Assembly: GCF_900115685.1 (NCBI RefSeq)
Contig: NZ_FOXJ01000004.1
Coordinates: forward strand, 423,041 to 487,040
Reading direction: 5' to 3'
Length of the DNA: 64,000 nucleotides
DNA from: Variovorax sp. 770b2
Lineage (GTDB): Bacteria > Pseudomonadota > Gammaproteobacteria > Burkholderiales > Burkholderiaceae_C
The first letter of the stretch is position 1. The number at the start of each line of letters is the position of its first letter. A model generated the notes under the pieces. That model did not search any database. It saw nothing but the letters and a program-made list of their open reading frames with translations, and was not told where the DNA came from. Of this stretch, positions 1-8,244 are shown piece by piece. A program made the translations under genes and the position numbers.

Positions 1-99
1 TTCGGCATCAAGCCGTTTCGGCAGGGCCCTAGGAACGTACCGGGCACTAGCCCGGTACTCTTTCATTCAAAGGGCCAACTCACGAACTTCGGGAGCAAA

Positions 100-389
100 G
101 TCGGACTCGTGTCTTCGAAAAAGCGCGGTGATGCGTTAGGCGCCGCATTGGGCAGGCCTCGTGTGTGCGTGGAAGCTGTTCGCAGCGAGCCCCCGATCAG
201 ACGAATTTCCGCGCCGGCGGGCGTCTCGATCCCCGCCTGCAGCATCAGTGCCGTTGTCTTGTCCGATCCAGCGGGACGGAGCAGAGATGGATACTCGCCT
301 TCCTGCGCAGGGAGATCGAGCTGTTCGACGACCTGCGAGAAACCGTCGTAAGGCCTGCAGATTCGATCGAAGATGGTGGTAGCGGACAT
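100..389 (-). pseudogene. ABC transporter ATP-binding protein, N-terminal remnant
   Basis: The minus strand encodes a short stretch resembling the start of a PotA/spermidine-type ABC ATPase. A degenerate Walker A (PAGSDKTTAL where GPSGSGKTT is expected) is followed by the usual run into AGIETPAGAEIRL. The invariant glycines and the rest of the nucleotide-binding domain (signature motif, Walker B) are missing, and the frame continues into unrelated sequence. It is therefore a decayed fragment and cannot bind ATP normally. It sits at the far end of the decayed locus at 0.1-3.8 kb. Family assignment rests on one motif region only. Confidence 0.5.
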
Positions 390-547
390 GAATGATCTCT
401 TTCTCGAGGTTTGCAATCTGCTCATCGTCTGCGAAATGGCGGTGGTCTTCTGAAGTGAGTCGCTCGATAGAGGCGCCGAAAGACGCTTGCTTGTGCCGAA
501 TTCCGTCTGGTGCATGCATCATGTTGCGCAGCAGGTCTGCTGCGCGG

Positions 548-1158
548 CTATGAAAGCATTTCAGGATGTCGAACGACGTGTCCCGCCGGCAGGTCAAGCT
601 GGATCGGATCGGCATTCACTCGCGCATTCAAGAGTGCCAGGTCATTGGCCATCTCTCGCGTCAACGCGGCCAATGCCGATTTTGAAGTGGCATATGCCGA
701 ACCTGCAAAACGGTGAACGCAATGGCCCGCGATCAAGCACAAGTTGACCGCGGCACCACGTGCGTTGGACAGTTCTTGAGCGCATCCTCTGGTCAGCACC
801 AAGGGCGCATAGAAATTGGTGTTGTACATCGATTGCCGAGCACCAAGACCGGTAGTGAGCGATTGACGCGAGTGCCGCTTGGGCCTGTGGGCGAAGTGTC
901 GGCATTCTTGATCGACGCATGCAGCTTGGTGCTCGCCGGCAACGGCCGCGAGGCTTCCACGGTCTTGAGAATCTGCTGCGGATCGACCAAGTCCAGCGAA
1001 ATGTGGGTGTTGCCGCTCGCGCTCCATGGGCACTCGCTGGGCGGAACTGTGCGCGAGACCGCGATCACTCGCCAGCCAAGCTGCCGAAATCGCTGGGCAG
1101 CGGCGTGCCGTATGCCACGGCTGGCACCGGTCACGATGGCGGTCTTTGTTTCCGACAT
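548..1158 (-). pseudogene. Short-chain dehydrogenase/reductase, frameshifted
   Basis: Two halves of an SDR are readable in different minus-strand frames. The N-terminal Rossmann motif TGASRGI follows an ATG at 1158. The C-terminal half carries the catalytic-type YATSK segment followed by ALTREMANDLA. At least one frameshift separates them, and the GxxxGxG motif is damaged (GASRGIRHA), so no functional NAD(P)-dependent dehydrogenase is expected. It follows the NTF2-like and quinone-oxidoreductase remnants in the same direction, so it was probably part of the same ancestral catabolic operon. No SDR counterpart is seen at the matching place in the intact locus near 56 kb. Confidence 0.7.
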
Positions 1159-1391
1159 GGAACTTGTCGTCCCTCGATGATTCAGGCCAGCCGGTTGATG
1201 ACGATCGACTTGAGGTCCGGCAATGGACACGGCGTTGGGTGCTCTTGCAATGTCTCATTGTCTTGCCTTGAATAACCTCGAGCCTCGTTGGACGATTGAA
1301 TCGAGGCGGACCGCTTGAAAAAAATGTTTTGTGTGCGTGAAGCAGTTTCATGCGAACTGGGGAGGTCTCAGAAGCATCAAAGGTGTCCGGT

Positions 1392-1785
1392 TCAGCCATT
1401 GGACATCCTCTCGAACTTCAGCCGCTGCAGCAACTGAATCGCTTTTAATGGCCTCACCATCACTTTGAACCTAATGATCTGTGTGCCCTCGGAGCAGAAG
1501 TTCATGATGTCAACCCCATTGATCTTGATGCCTTCGATCTCGGTTTCGAATTCGAGGACGGCAGATCTTCCGCCTTGCCATTCATTCATTCATTCATGTA
1601 GCGAAAGCTAGGCTGCGTCAATATCGAAATGGCGCTGTCCAAGTACCTGAACGCAATTTCGCTCCCATGCTACGGCGTATGTAGCACCGGACTTTCGAAC
1701 ACGACTCGGGGTGAAGCAGTCGAAGCAGGCGCGCGGAGTCCTTGGACTCCACGTACGCATGCCAAGCATCCAAAGCATCGTTCAT
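1392..1785 (-). pseudogene. NTF2-like (SnoaL-type) protein, frameshifted paralogue of the gene at 55.8 kb
   Basis: The N-terminal part (AWHAYVESKDSARLLRLLHPE) and the C-terminal part (FETEIEGIKINGVDIM, then RFKVMVRPLKAIQLLQRL) lie in two minus-strand frames. They align piece by piece with the intact protein at 55795-56238 (GWHDFVKSRDRGSLLKLLHPD; YTSIEGITINGVDIV; HFKVMVRPLKASQLLLRL). The frame shift falls near 1620. The family is a small alpha+beta cone fold used by many ketosteroid-isomerase-like or polyketide-cyclase-like enzymes. As it stands this copy is broken. Confidence 0.85.
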
Positions 1786-1859
1786 CGCGGTTTTCACATA
1801 AGGTTCGGAACCTTGCCGTTGCCAGCGAGTTCCTGCAGGCCGCGTCGATTGGGACAGAG

Positions 1860-2057
1860 TCATTGCTGCCGTTCTTGTCGGATGCACAGGATGATCTTTC
1901 CGACATGCTTGCCGGCTTCCAGGTATTTGTGCACGAGGGCGGCGGCGTCCAGCCAGAAAGTCTTGTCAACGCACGGCTTGACTGCATCAGTCTCAAGCCA
2001 TGACCGCGCCGCCGCTTGGATATCCAATGAGTTCAGGTGGCCTCCGGTTGGCTTCAT
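1860..2057 (-). pseudogene. Quinone oxidoreductase (MDR family) remnant, internally deleted
   Basis: A 65-codon minus-strand frame matches the last part of the quinone oxidoreductase at 51760-52809 (KTFWLDAAALVHKYLEAGKH against RTFWLEDADLAHEYLEAGKH). It is preceded by a few residues resembling that protein's extreme N-terminus (PTGGHLNSL against PTGFLPSL). Almost the whole catalytic and NADPH-binding region is gone, so this is an internal-deletion remnant. Its promoter-like sequence at 2100-2128 is still recognisable. It forms part of the decayed duplicate of the 51-56 kb operon. Confidence 0.85.
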
Positions 2058-2099
2058 CGCGCAGGAGGCCCGACGCCGCCAGATTGACGCAGAGCGCGA

Positions 2100-2128
2100 A
2101 ATCTATCCGCTATTATTTACACTGTCAA
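2100..2128 (-). promoter_or_regulatory. Sigma70-like promoter with overlapping palindrome, in front of the quinone oxidoreductase remnant
   Basis: Read on the minus strand, TTGACA (2123-2128) is followed 17 bases later by TAGATT (2100-2105). The -35 hexamer lies inside TTGACAGTGTAAA, a 13-bp near-palindrome of the form TTnACAnTGTnAA. The same hexamers, spacing and palindrome occur at 51674-51702 in front of the intact quinone oxidoreductase. Conservation of this element while the gene behind it has decayed supports a regulatory role. A TetR-type operator is the obvious candidate. Confidence 0.7.
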
Positions 2129-2240
2129 TCTAATGGTCGCGCATGCAACTGGAACCCGCAGGGAGCGGTTGGCGAGCGATGGGGCCGCCGGGTCGGCGAA
2201 GCGTCGTGACGAGCGGACGAGTTCCGGTTGCTGTCGCGCG

Positions 2241-2927
2241 TTACCGTGCAGCCGGTGTATCTCGACGTTTGGAGGAGAGCGGTTCGACCGCCGCGTTGGC
2301 GGCCGTCCTCTTTGGGGTCGCCGATGTCGCGCGTGCCGGCCGAAGCCCGCGCGTGATCCAGGAGAAGTAGTCTTGACACTTCTTGTCGAATTGCTCCCTC
2401 GTTGTGCGAGGACGCCCGGTCATGCGCAATACGATCAGGCCGTGAAGCTCCGCAAAGAACATGTAGCCGAGTTCTTGCGCGTCACCCTCCAAATGGCCCT
2501 GTTCGATGAGCTTTTCCACGTAGGCATAGTTGACGTGCAATGTTCTAGCGTTGGCGCGAACAAGCTCCGGGTACTCATCTTCATCGGACTGGTACATGTC
2601 GAAGATCAGCCGATAGGACTCCGGCTCGTTGAAGGCGAAGTCGACGCACGCTTTCAGGTGGGCTCCGGTCCAAAGGCGCGCATCCTCGCATTCCGTTTTC
2701 TCCAGCTTTTCGCAGAGTCGGTTCAGTATGGATGCGCGAACCAGGGCAAGGATCTCTCCCTTGTTCTTGAAGTACGTGTATGGCGTGGTCGGACTGCAGC
2801 CGAGCGCCTTGGCGAGAGAGCGCATTGAAACGGCATCGACGCCACTGCGAAGAAACTGACGTTCCGCCTCTGCGCACAGCCTGGCACGGAAGTTGTGAAT
2901 CTCGGCTTCCGATAGCGGAGTAGGCAT
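2241..2927 (-). CDS. TetR/AcrR family transcriptional regulator
   Basis: A 228-residue protein with a typical TetR N-terminal DNA-binding domain at about residues 10-60: AERQFLRSGVDAVSMRSLAK, then the recognition region GCSPTTPYTYFKNKGEIL. A helical ligand-binding domain follows, with a Ser/Arg-rich tail. The start at 2927 is chosen because it gives a normal TetR N-terminus; in-frame starts up to 2999 exist and no strong ribosome site decides. It is the only intact gene of the 0.1-3.8 kb decayed locus. A broken paralogue lies at 51.1-51.4 kb, directly before the intact quinone oxidoreductase operon. I infer that this copy may control both loci in trans. The inducer, perhaps an acyl-CoA or aromatic compound, is unknown. 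Confidence 0.9.
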   Translation of the reverse strand: MPTPLSEAEIHNFRARLCAEAERQFLRSGVDAVSMRSLAKALGCSPTTPYTYFKNKGEILALVRASILNRLCEKLEKTECEDARLWTGAHLKACVDFAFNEPESYRLIFDMYQSDEDEYPELVRANARTLHVNYAYVEKLIEQGHLEGDAQELGYMFFAELHGLIVLRMTGRPRTTREQFDKKCQDYFSWITRGLRPARATSATPKRTAANAAVEPLSSKRRDTPAAR

Positions 2928-2971
2928 GATGAGGATATTCAGAAGGCTCGGGCGGCCTGTGCGCCGCATGA

Positions 2972-2983
2972 TACACATTGTAA
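2972..2983 (-). promoter_or_regulatory. Candidate TetR operator upstream of the TetR gene
   Basis: TACACATTGTA is a small inverted repeat about 45-55 bases before the TetR start. On the minus strand it reads TTACAATGTGTA, which differs by one base from the TTACACTGT core of the palindromes at 2116-2128 and 51674-51686. Its position fits autoregulation. The motif was spotted by eye and is short, so chance cannot be excluded. Confidence 0.4.
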
Positions 2984-3186
2984 GACAGCAACGCTTCATC
3001 CGGCCCCGGGACTTGTTTTGTTAGCTGAAGCGCGAGCGGTCATGAGGCGATAGAAGTTCGCCGTCCTCCGGACATGCTGTGAGCGAAAACCCTGCAACGC
3101 TAGGTGTGGCCTCGAATGCGCCGACTCACTCTCGAACGCTTCAGGGTAAGCAAGAATTCACTGAATATTTACAATTTTATTGTTCA

Positions 3187-3761
3187 ATCAAGCCTGATCC
3201 GCTGTTCTATGTGAAGGTGACAGACTTCTACCGCGGGGTGAGTCGTGCGCTCGCACCGAAGTCAAATGCGATGTTCATCGGCAGCTCCTTCGGACCTGAC
3301 GGCGCTGGTAGTCAAGCAGGCACGAGAGCTGTGCTTCAAGGGTGGCTTTGTTCGTCTTGACCAGGCATGGTTCGACGCGATGGCAAAAAGTCCTGGACGG
3401 CCGCGGCTCGATGGAAGGCGCCATTGGCGCGCTTCCTTCCAGGATGTTGCTACGCGCGCTGCGCAAACGCTCACGCAGCGCTTCAAGAAGGCCCATTCAG
3501 CGGGCATCGCAACGTGGGAGGCATCTTTGAACTGCACCGCAGTCCAACTCATCGCTGGTGCCATAGAAACTGGCAGCCACCATGAGCGACGCAACGGCCA
3601 TTCGCGCTCACCTGGACCCGGCCGCAGAACAAATTCTCGGCGTTGCGAACCCCGCCGAAGTTGCTTGCGTTGACGATAGAGGCGCATCGACGGCCGGCGT
3701 CTACATCGCCGTTATCGAGGGCGGCAAGGCATTCTCCAAGACAACAAGAGACTTCAAGTAG
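3187..3761 (+). pseudogene. LivK-like ABC substrate-binding protein, multiply frameshifted paralogue of 45071-46234
   Basis: Successive segments in different plus-strand frames match the C-terminal half of the receptor at 45071-46234 in order: YVKVTDFYRGVSRAL, TALVVKQARELCFKGGFV, GSMEGAIGALP, then ATWEASLNCTAVQLIAGA. The final stretch from about 3582 encodes DDRGASTAGVYIAVIEGGK and a stop at 3761, where the paralogue has DDKGASTLGMYIGAIEGGK. At least three frameshifts are needed and the signal peptide half is absent. It diverges from the TetR gene, as the intact ABC operon diverges from the TetR remnant at 51 kb. Confidence 0.88.
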
Positions 3762-3840
3762 CGGCAACTGCGAAACAAGACGGACCCGCCCGGGCCGACG
3801 CTCAGCGCCACGGCCATGATGGAGCTCAAGATAAGGCCTA

Positions 3841-5304
3841 TCAATTGCCAGTGGACACGAAACTAGGTGACCTCCCAGCGGACTTTCTCAGGAAGTCCTT
3901 TGCATCAGGAGGTGAGAGATACATGCTATTACTGTCCCAGTTTCCATTGCGTCGGAATCCGAAGTTTTTATAGACATCATGCGAGTTGGAGAATTCAAGG
4001 AACTCCAGGTCAACCCGGCCTTCTCGGCCCTCGCGCATCGCAAGCTGCACTGCCTGCTCGATGGCCTTTCTACCCACACCCTTTGTACCGGGAAGCGACA
4101 TGAGTCCGTGAAGCTTGACGCCATCGTCGCCAGGAGTGCCATCTGGCGGCACGGACATGGACATCATGCCCGCAGGTTTTCCGTCGACATGAATTATGAA
4201 GTTCCTGTTCCCGACCATGTGCCTATCGAGGACCGTCAAGCATTGTGCAATGCGGGTATTGTGAGCCTTGTCCACATCGGACAGACGACCTAGAAATCCC
4301 TTCTTCTGCTTGTACATTCCGTTTAGCTGTTGCTTCATGTTCCCAATTTCCCTACGGAACTTGAATTCGTCACGGACCTCCCTCGTCTCGGTTTCGGATT
4401 GCTGCGATGCTGCGAACTGAGCGTGGGTCGGGTGCAAAGGCGCGGTGGTCGGTATCGACGTCGGCCTGCTTTGTACGGCCCCCACGTGCAGCGACGATGA
4501 TGGGCGGGTCGATGCAGCCGCGGTCGGGCGGTGGGAATGGGAGGAGGCCGCCGCAGAGTTTCCGCTGTTGTAGATGGTCGTCTGTGGCTGCGAGTACGGA
4601 CGTCCTTGTGGCCGGACCGACGGTCGCGGCCATCCATTGTCTTGCTTCTGCGGCTGCTCATAGAGCGGCGGTGGAGGCATGCGCCCCCCTGGCCCGACAC
4701 CGGTGGAACTTGCCCCCTGAAAATGCCTGGGATCGGGCATGCTCACCGCGTCCGGTACGAACTGATGCGCCGGCACGGTGCTTGAAAGCGATGACCGCAT
4801 GGACTCGTACGACGGCCAGGGGCGCTGAGGTTGGGGCTCTGGCATCGATACGTGCGAGTGGGTCGGCATGGTGGCGCGCTGGCTACCGGGCCTGAGGCTA
4901 TCGGGAATTCCGTCGCTCGCCGACTGCGCTGGCTGGTTGTTCGCACGCCGAAATCCCGGTCTGAGGAAGTCGGGGTTCCCATCGGCTGGAGGGGCTGGTT
5001 TCGTCGGCCGGCCAGTGTCTGCCCGCAGGTGCTGGGGCGTCTCGTAGAGCGTCGACGACACGTTCGGCGGCTTCCCGTGCCGTTGGGACAGTTGATCCAG
5101 TCTCGTGTTGGCCACGCGGGGTGCCATTGACGGATTCCCAGGCTGCGTGGAGATCCGACTGGTCGGGCCCATGTTGGGCATGGTCGGCCGGATCACCGTT
5201 GGCAAGCCCGGACGCACTCCGGTCGGCACCGATGTGTGCGCAGGTGCAACGCCCGCTCGAAGCGCGGCAGGCAACATCTCGAAGGGTTTCAGTTTTGCTG
5301 ACAT
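3841..5304 (-). CDS. Proline-rich protein with C-terminal GNAT-like domain, possible secreted effector
   Basis: A 487-residue protein. Roughly residues 1-310 are low complexity and rich in Pro, Ser, Gln and Thr, with imperfect repeats such as NPDFLRPGFRRA and IPDSLRPGSQRA. A charged, coiled segment follows near 310-345. About residues 350-465 resemble an N-acetyltransferase fold: NFIIHVDGKPAGMMSMS, then LPGTKGVGRKAIEQAV as a candidate acetyl-CoA loop, then EFSNSHDVYKNFGFRR, the typical late GNAT strand-helix. There is no classical signal peptide. A long disordered proline-rich N-terminus before an enzymatic domain is common in effectors delivered by type III or type VI systems, but no such apparatus is in this window and no clean PIP box was found upstream. 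GGGAG lies about 8 bases before the ATG. The function is unproven. Confidence 0.7.
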   Translation of the reverse strand: MSAKLKPFEMLPAALRAGVAPAHTSVPTGVRPGLPTVIRPTMPNMGPTSRISTQPGNPSMAPRVANTRLDQLSQRHGKPPNVSSTLYETPQHLRADTGRPTKPAPPADGNPDFLRPGFRRANNQPAQSASDGIPDSLRPGSQRATMPTHSHVSMPEPQPQRPWPSYESMRSSLSSTVPAHQFVPDAVSMPDPRHFQGASSTGVGPGGRMPPPPLYEQPQKQDNGWPRPSVRPQGRPYSQPQTTIYNSGNSAAASSHSHRPTAAASTRPSSSLHVGAVQSRPTSIPTTAPLHPTHAQFAASQQSETETREVRDEFKFRREIGNMKQQLNGMYKQKKGFLGRLSDVDKAHNTRIAQCLTVLDRHMVGNRNFIIHVDGKPAGMMSMSVPPDGTPGDDGVKLHGLMSLPGTKGVGRKAIEQAVQLAMREGREGRVDLEFLEFSNSHDVYKNFGFRRNGNWDSNSMYLSPPDAKDFLRKSAGRSPSFVSTGN

Positions 5305-5455
5305 GGTCAGGCTCCCGGAGGTTGACGGCAGCGTATCCCGGATGCGCTGCGCGCATGTCCTCGCGAACGATGCGACCGATGTCTAAGCGAAGCGGCGGGG
5401 CAGTGAGCCGAGACCCGTGCGCGGGCCCCCGGGCGCGATGCCTTCCGTGTATTCG

Positions 5456-5757
5456 GTGCGCTTTATCCCAGTTCGGACCCATGCCGACCTCGGCCACCAA
5501 CGGCACTTTCAGCGACGCCACACGGGCCATCAACTTCGGCACCTTGCCGCGCGCCCAGTCGACCTCCGTCTCGGGCATCTCGAAAACCGGTTCGTCGTGC
5601 ATCTGCATTACATGCAGTGGCCAGTCCCACTCGTCGATGGTGCGTTGCACTGCGAGCATGGCGAGCTTGATGAGGTCGGCGGCAATGCCGTGCATAGACG
5701 CATGACGGCCGCGCGTTCGGCACCGCCGCGGCGCGGTCCTTTTGGGCTGTTGATCTC
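5456..5757 (-). pseudogene. polA: DNA polymerase I C-terminal fragment
   Basis: The minus strand encodes the end of a family A polymerase. INSPKGPRRGGAERAA lies in one frame. After a one-base shift come AADLIKLAMLAVQR, then MQMHDEPVFEMPE (motif C; HDE retained) and VPLVAEVGMGPNWDKAH, the usual C-terminus. Only about 100 residues of the roughly 900 expected remain, with a frameshift inside the conserved O-helix-distal region. This must be a stray duplicate, since polA is normally essential; the real gene should lie elsewhere. It probably arrived by recombination or insertion next to the unidentified frame at 5876-6202. Confidence 0.85.
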
Positions 5758-5875
5758 GGGCGATTGGGAGCTTTGGCCAATGCGGTGAATCGAAACATTC
5801 GAGCCCGATGCCACAGGAGAAAAAGACCATGCCGCGAATCGGCTGCGCGCGACCGAGCTTGCTTGAAGAATTTGA

Positions 5876-6202
5876 GCAAGACATCACGAAGCTCGGCGAC
5901 AAGAGCAACTTCTGCCATTCCAGCTTCAACTATTCGATGCGCGCCGAGGCGGGGCGAGCGCTGACGGCTACCGCGCGTTAGCCGAACTGGCTTCGCAGCG
6001 TGGCGCTCCTGATGAGATCGCCAGGGCATCGCAATCGATCGACAAGGTTCTGTTGATGCGCTCGACTTGGCGACCGCTCATGCTGATCGTGGGCGAGCGC
6101 GCTCGCGATTTGACGACGGAGGGTTGGCGCAGCCTGTTGCGCTTTCAGCAGGTGGCAAACCTCGATGCCCGGCGTGCGGCGGCACAATTTCCGCATCCTT
6201 GA
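5876..6202 (+). other. Unidentified open frame, probable gene fragment
   Basis: An open plus-strand frame of 108 codons has no good start codon but good coding character: LLPFQLQLFDARRGG, then YRALAELASQRGAPDEIARA and LMLIVGERARDLTTEGW, ending at a stop at 6200-6202. The composition (helical, Ala/Arg/Leu/Gln-rich, no membrane segment) is reminiscent of phasin-like granule proteins, but I do not recognise the family. It converges on the Lrp gene. The absent start and the adjacent polA fragment suggest a truncated gene. Confidence 0.35.
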
Positions 6203-6233
6203 CGGGAAGCGCCCCGCCGTCCGACCGCGCCAG

Positions 6234-6731
6234 CTAGACCAGCGAAGCACTAGGCCCGCGCTCCATCAATGTAGACAGCACCATTTGCGTACGGGTGCCC
6301 GCGACGCCATCGACGTCATGGATGGTTGCCAACAGCGCCTCCAATGACTTCATGTCGCGCGTGCGTACCTTCATGAGCAGTCCGCAGTCTCCCGTCACCG
6401 TGTGCACTTCTTCGACATCGGGAAGGTCCGTGAGCGCGGCAATCTGGCGCGTGCGAGCAATGGTGTTCGTCATGACCTGAACAAAGCACAGCAAGGGTCG
6501 GCCCAGGGAGACGGCGTCCAGTTTGGCCACCGAGGCCAGGATCACCCTGTCTCGCTTGAGTCGCTTCACACGCTCGTGTACGGCAGGCGCAGACAGATGA
6601 AGCTGTGCCCCCAACTGCGCATAGCTTTGTGCGCAGTCGCTGGCCAGGAGGCTTAACAGCGTTCGGTCCACGGCGTCCAGCTTCGCAGCAGAGCGGTGCT
6701 CCTCCTGAACAGGGTTCGTACTTTTAGCCAT
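6234..6731 (-). CDS. Lrp/AsnC family transcriptional regulator
   Basis: A 165-residue protein with the Lrp/AsnC layout: an N-terminal winged HTH at about 18-75 (LDAVDRTLLSLL, then AQLGAQLHLSAPAVHERVKRLK) and a C-terminal RAM/effector domain (CFVQVMTN, VTGDCGLLMKV, IHDVDGVAGTRTQMVLS). Members form octamers that sense amino acids. It is divergent from the PLP-dependent decarboxylase starting at 6814, with two palindromic sites in the 82-base gap. It is therefore probably the local regulator of that gene, possibly responding to the amino acid the enzyme consumes. Confidence 0.93.
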   Translation of the reverse strand: MAKSTNPVQEEHRSAAKLDAVDRTLLSLLASDCAQSYAQLGAQLHLSAPAVHERVKRLKRDRVILASVAKLDAVSLGRPLLCFVQVMTNTIARTRQIAALTDLPDVEEVHTVTGDCGLLMKVRTRDMKSLEALLATIHDVDGVAGTRTQMVLSTLMERGPSASLV

Positions 6732-6755
6732 GCAGAAGAATTCGCTTTCTTTTAT

Positions 6756-6785
6756 GAATGTGATTCTGTCAAATGAATATATTCA
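6756..6785. promoter_or_regulatory. Two palindromes between lrp-like gene and decarboxylase
   Basis: GAATGTGATTC (6756-6766) and TGAATATATTCA (6774-6785) are both perfect inverted repeats sharing GAAT/ATTC half sites. Their centres are about 18-19 bases apart, close to two helical turns. Such phased AT-rich palindromes suit Lrp/AsnC oligomers, so this is the likely control region for both divergent genes. Confidence 0.6.
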
Positions 6786-6813
6786 CTATGACTGTTCGGC
6801 GGATTTGTAATTT

Positions 6814-8244
6814 ATGGAAAATATCATAAAGTCCCCCACGTGCGTCGGCTCCCGGGAACTGGAAGCGGCCGTCGTACAGGTATTGCGATCTCGCGCCAAT
6901 CCGCAACCTCACGTTGTGCGATTGGCCGATGAGCAGGCCATTTCCGAGCTAAGGGCGATGCGAGTGCCACGGCAAGGGCGACCGCTCGACGCAGTGATCG
7001 ATGAGATGGTGGAGAAGGTTTACCACCACAGAGCACAGGCAGACCATCCGCGCTTCTTTGCTTTCGTGCCGGGCCCGGCGTCTGCGTTGTCCGCAATCGG
7101 CGATTTGCTGACGGCCGTCTACAACCCCCATGCTGGCAACTGGCTCGAGAGCTCCGGGCCCAGTTGCATCGAGCAGCAACTGGTCAAGTGGCTGGCGGAT
7201 CAATTGGGCTTGCCCGAATCATCCGGGGGCCTGTTCGTGTCGGGAGGCTCCATGGCAAATCTGACTGCACTGGTGGCTGCGCGAGACCAGCGCTTACCGG
7301 CGCAGGAGCGTGCGAAGGGGGTCGCGTATGTTTCCGAGCAGACGCACTCTTCGGTGGCAAAGGGGCTCAAGATCATCGGATTTCTGCCGGACCAGATCCG
7401 CCGCATCAAGTGCGATAGCAAGTTTCGCCTCGACGTGGATGCGCTGGCTGCGGCGGTGGCTGAAGACAAGAAGGGCGGCCGGCTGCCTTTTGCTGTGATC
7501 GCGAGTGCAGGCACAACAAATACGGGGAGCATCGATCCCTTGCCCGAGATCCGTAGCCTGTGCGATCGAGAAAAGCTGTGGATGCATGTGGACGGGGCAT
7601 ATGGCGCATCCATCGCGGTTTCGCCACTCTATCGCCATCTGCTCAAGGGTATCGAGGAGGCCGACAGCATCAGCTGGGATGCCCACAAGTGGCTATTCCA
7701 GACCTATGGCTGCGGCATGGTTCTGGTGCGCGACGGATCTCTTCTGTCGGCATCCTTTCATACGCGGCCCGAGTACCTCCGGGACACCGAGACGGATGAG
7801 GGGCAAGTCAATTTCTGGGATCTTGGCATCGAACTCACGCGGCCCGCGCGTGGGCTCAAACTCTGGCTGACCCTTCAAGTCGCGGGCTCCGATGCCATGG
7901 CCCACGCCATCGAGCACGGATTTCAATTGGCGCAGTGGGCCGAAGAGGAACTGAGGCAGCACCAGCACTGGGAAATCGTGACTTCGGCGCAACTCGCGAT
8001 TGTCAATTTCCGGTATGCGCCAGGTGGGTTGTCCGAAGCGAAGATCGACGCTTTGAACAAGGCCGTTGCGCAGAGGGCGCTGCGGGATGGATTTGCAACG
8101 GTGCTGACCACCGAACTGCACGGGCGAACGGTTCTGCGAATCTGCGCCATTCATCCCGACGCCACCGAAGACGACATCCGAGAGACGGTGCGCAGGCTGA
8201 ATGCCTATGCGGTAAGCGAGGCCAGGGGGTTCACTCAGGCTTGA
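6814..8244 (+). CDS. PLP-dependent group II amino-acid decarboxylase
   Basis: A 476-residue fold-type I PLP enzyme of the aromatic-L-amino-acid/tyrosine/glutamate decarboxylase family. Visible landmarks are the SGGSMANLTAL phosphate-binding loop, HVDGAYGA (the Asp that contacts the PLP nitrogen) and SWDAHKWLF with the Schiff-base lysine at about residue 292. Length is typical. The reaction should be removal of CO2 from an amino acid to give an amine in the cytoplasm; the substrate cannot be read from sequence. It is divergent from the Lrp-like regulator and overlaps the converging TctC gene by 14 bases at its 3' end. Confidence 0.93.
   Translation: MENIIKSPTCVGSRELEAAVVQVLRSRANPQPHVVRLADEQAISELRAMRVPRQGRPLDAVIDEMVEKVYHHRAQADHPRFFAFVPGPASALSAIGDLLTAVYNPHAGNWLESSGPSCIEQQLVKWLADQLGLPESSGGLFVSGGSMANLTALVAARDQRLPAQERAKGVAYVSEQTHSSVAKGLKIIGFLPDQIRRIKCDSKFRLDVDALAAAVAEDKKGGRLPFAVIASAGTTNTGSIDPLPEIRSLCDREKLWMHVDGAYGASIAVSPLYRHLLKGIEEADSISWDAHKWLFQTYGCGMVLVRDGSLLSASFHTRPEYLRDTETDEGQVNFWDLGIELTRPARGLKLWLTLQVAGSDAMAHAIEHGFQLAQWAEEELRQHQHWEIVTSAQLAIVNFRYAPGGLSEAKIDALNKAVAQRALRDGFATVLTTELHGRTVLRICAIHPDATEDDIRETVRRLNAYAVSEARGFTQA

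Noticed and set aside
548..1399. A single 283-codon minus-strand gene
   Set aside because: Only its C-terminal part resembles SDR proteins; the N-terminal SDR motif lies in another frame, so it is a frameshifted remnant rather than an intact gene.
5348..5400. TTCGC pairs upstream of the proline-rich protein, resembling a PIP box of type III effectors
   Set aside because: The two TTCGC elements on the minus strand are 19 bases apart, not the usual 15-16, and no -10 at the right distance is clear.
4898..5929. A 343-codon minus-strand gene containing the polymerase motif
   Set aside because: It overlaps the proline-rich gene in another frame and changes character abruptly after GPNWDKAH; only the polymerase part is meaningful.
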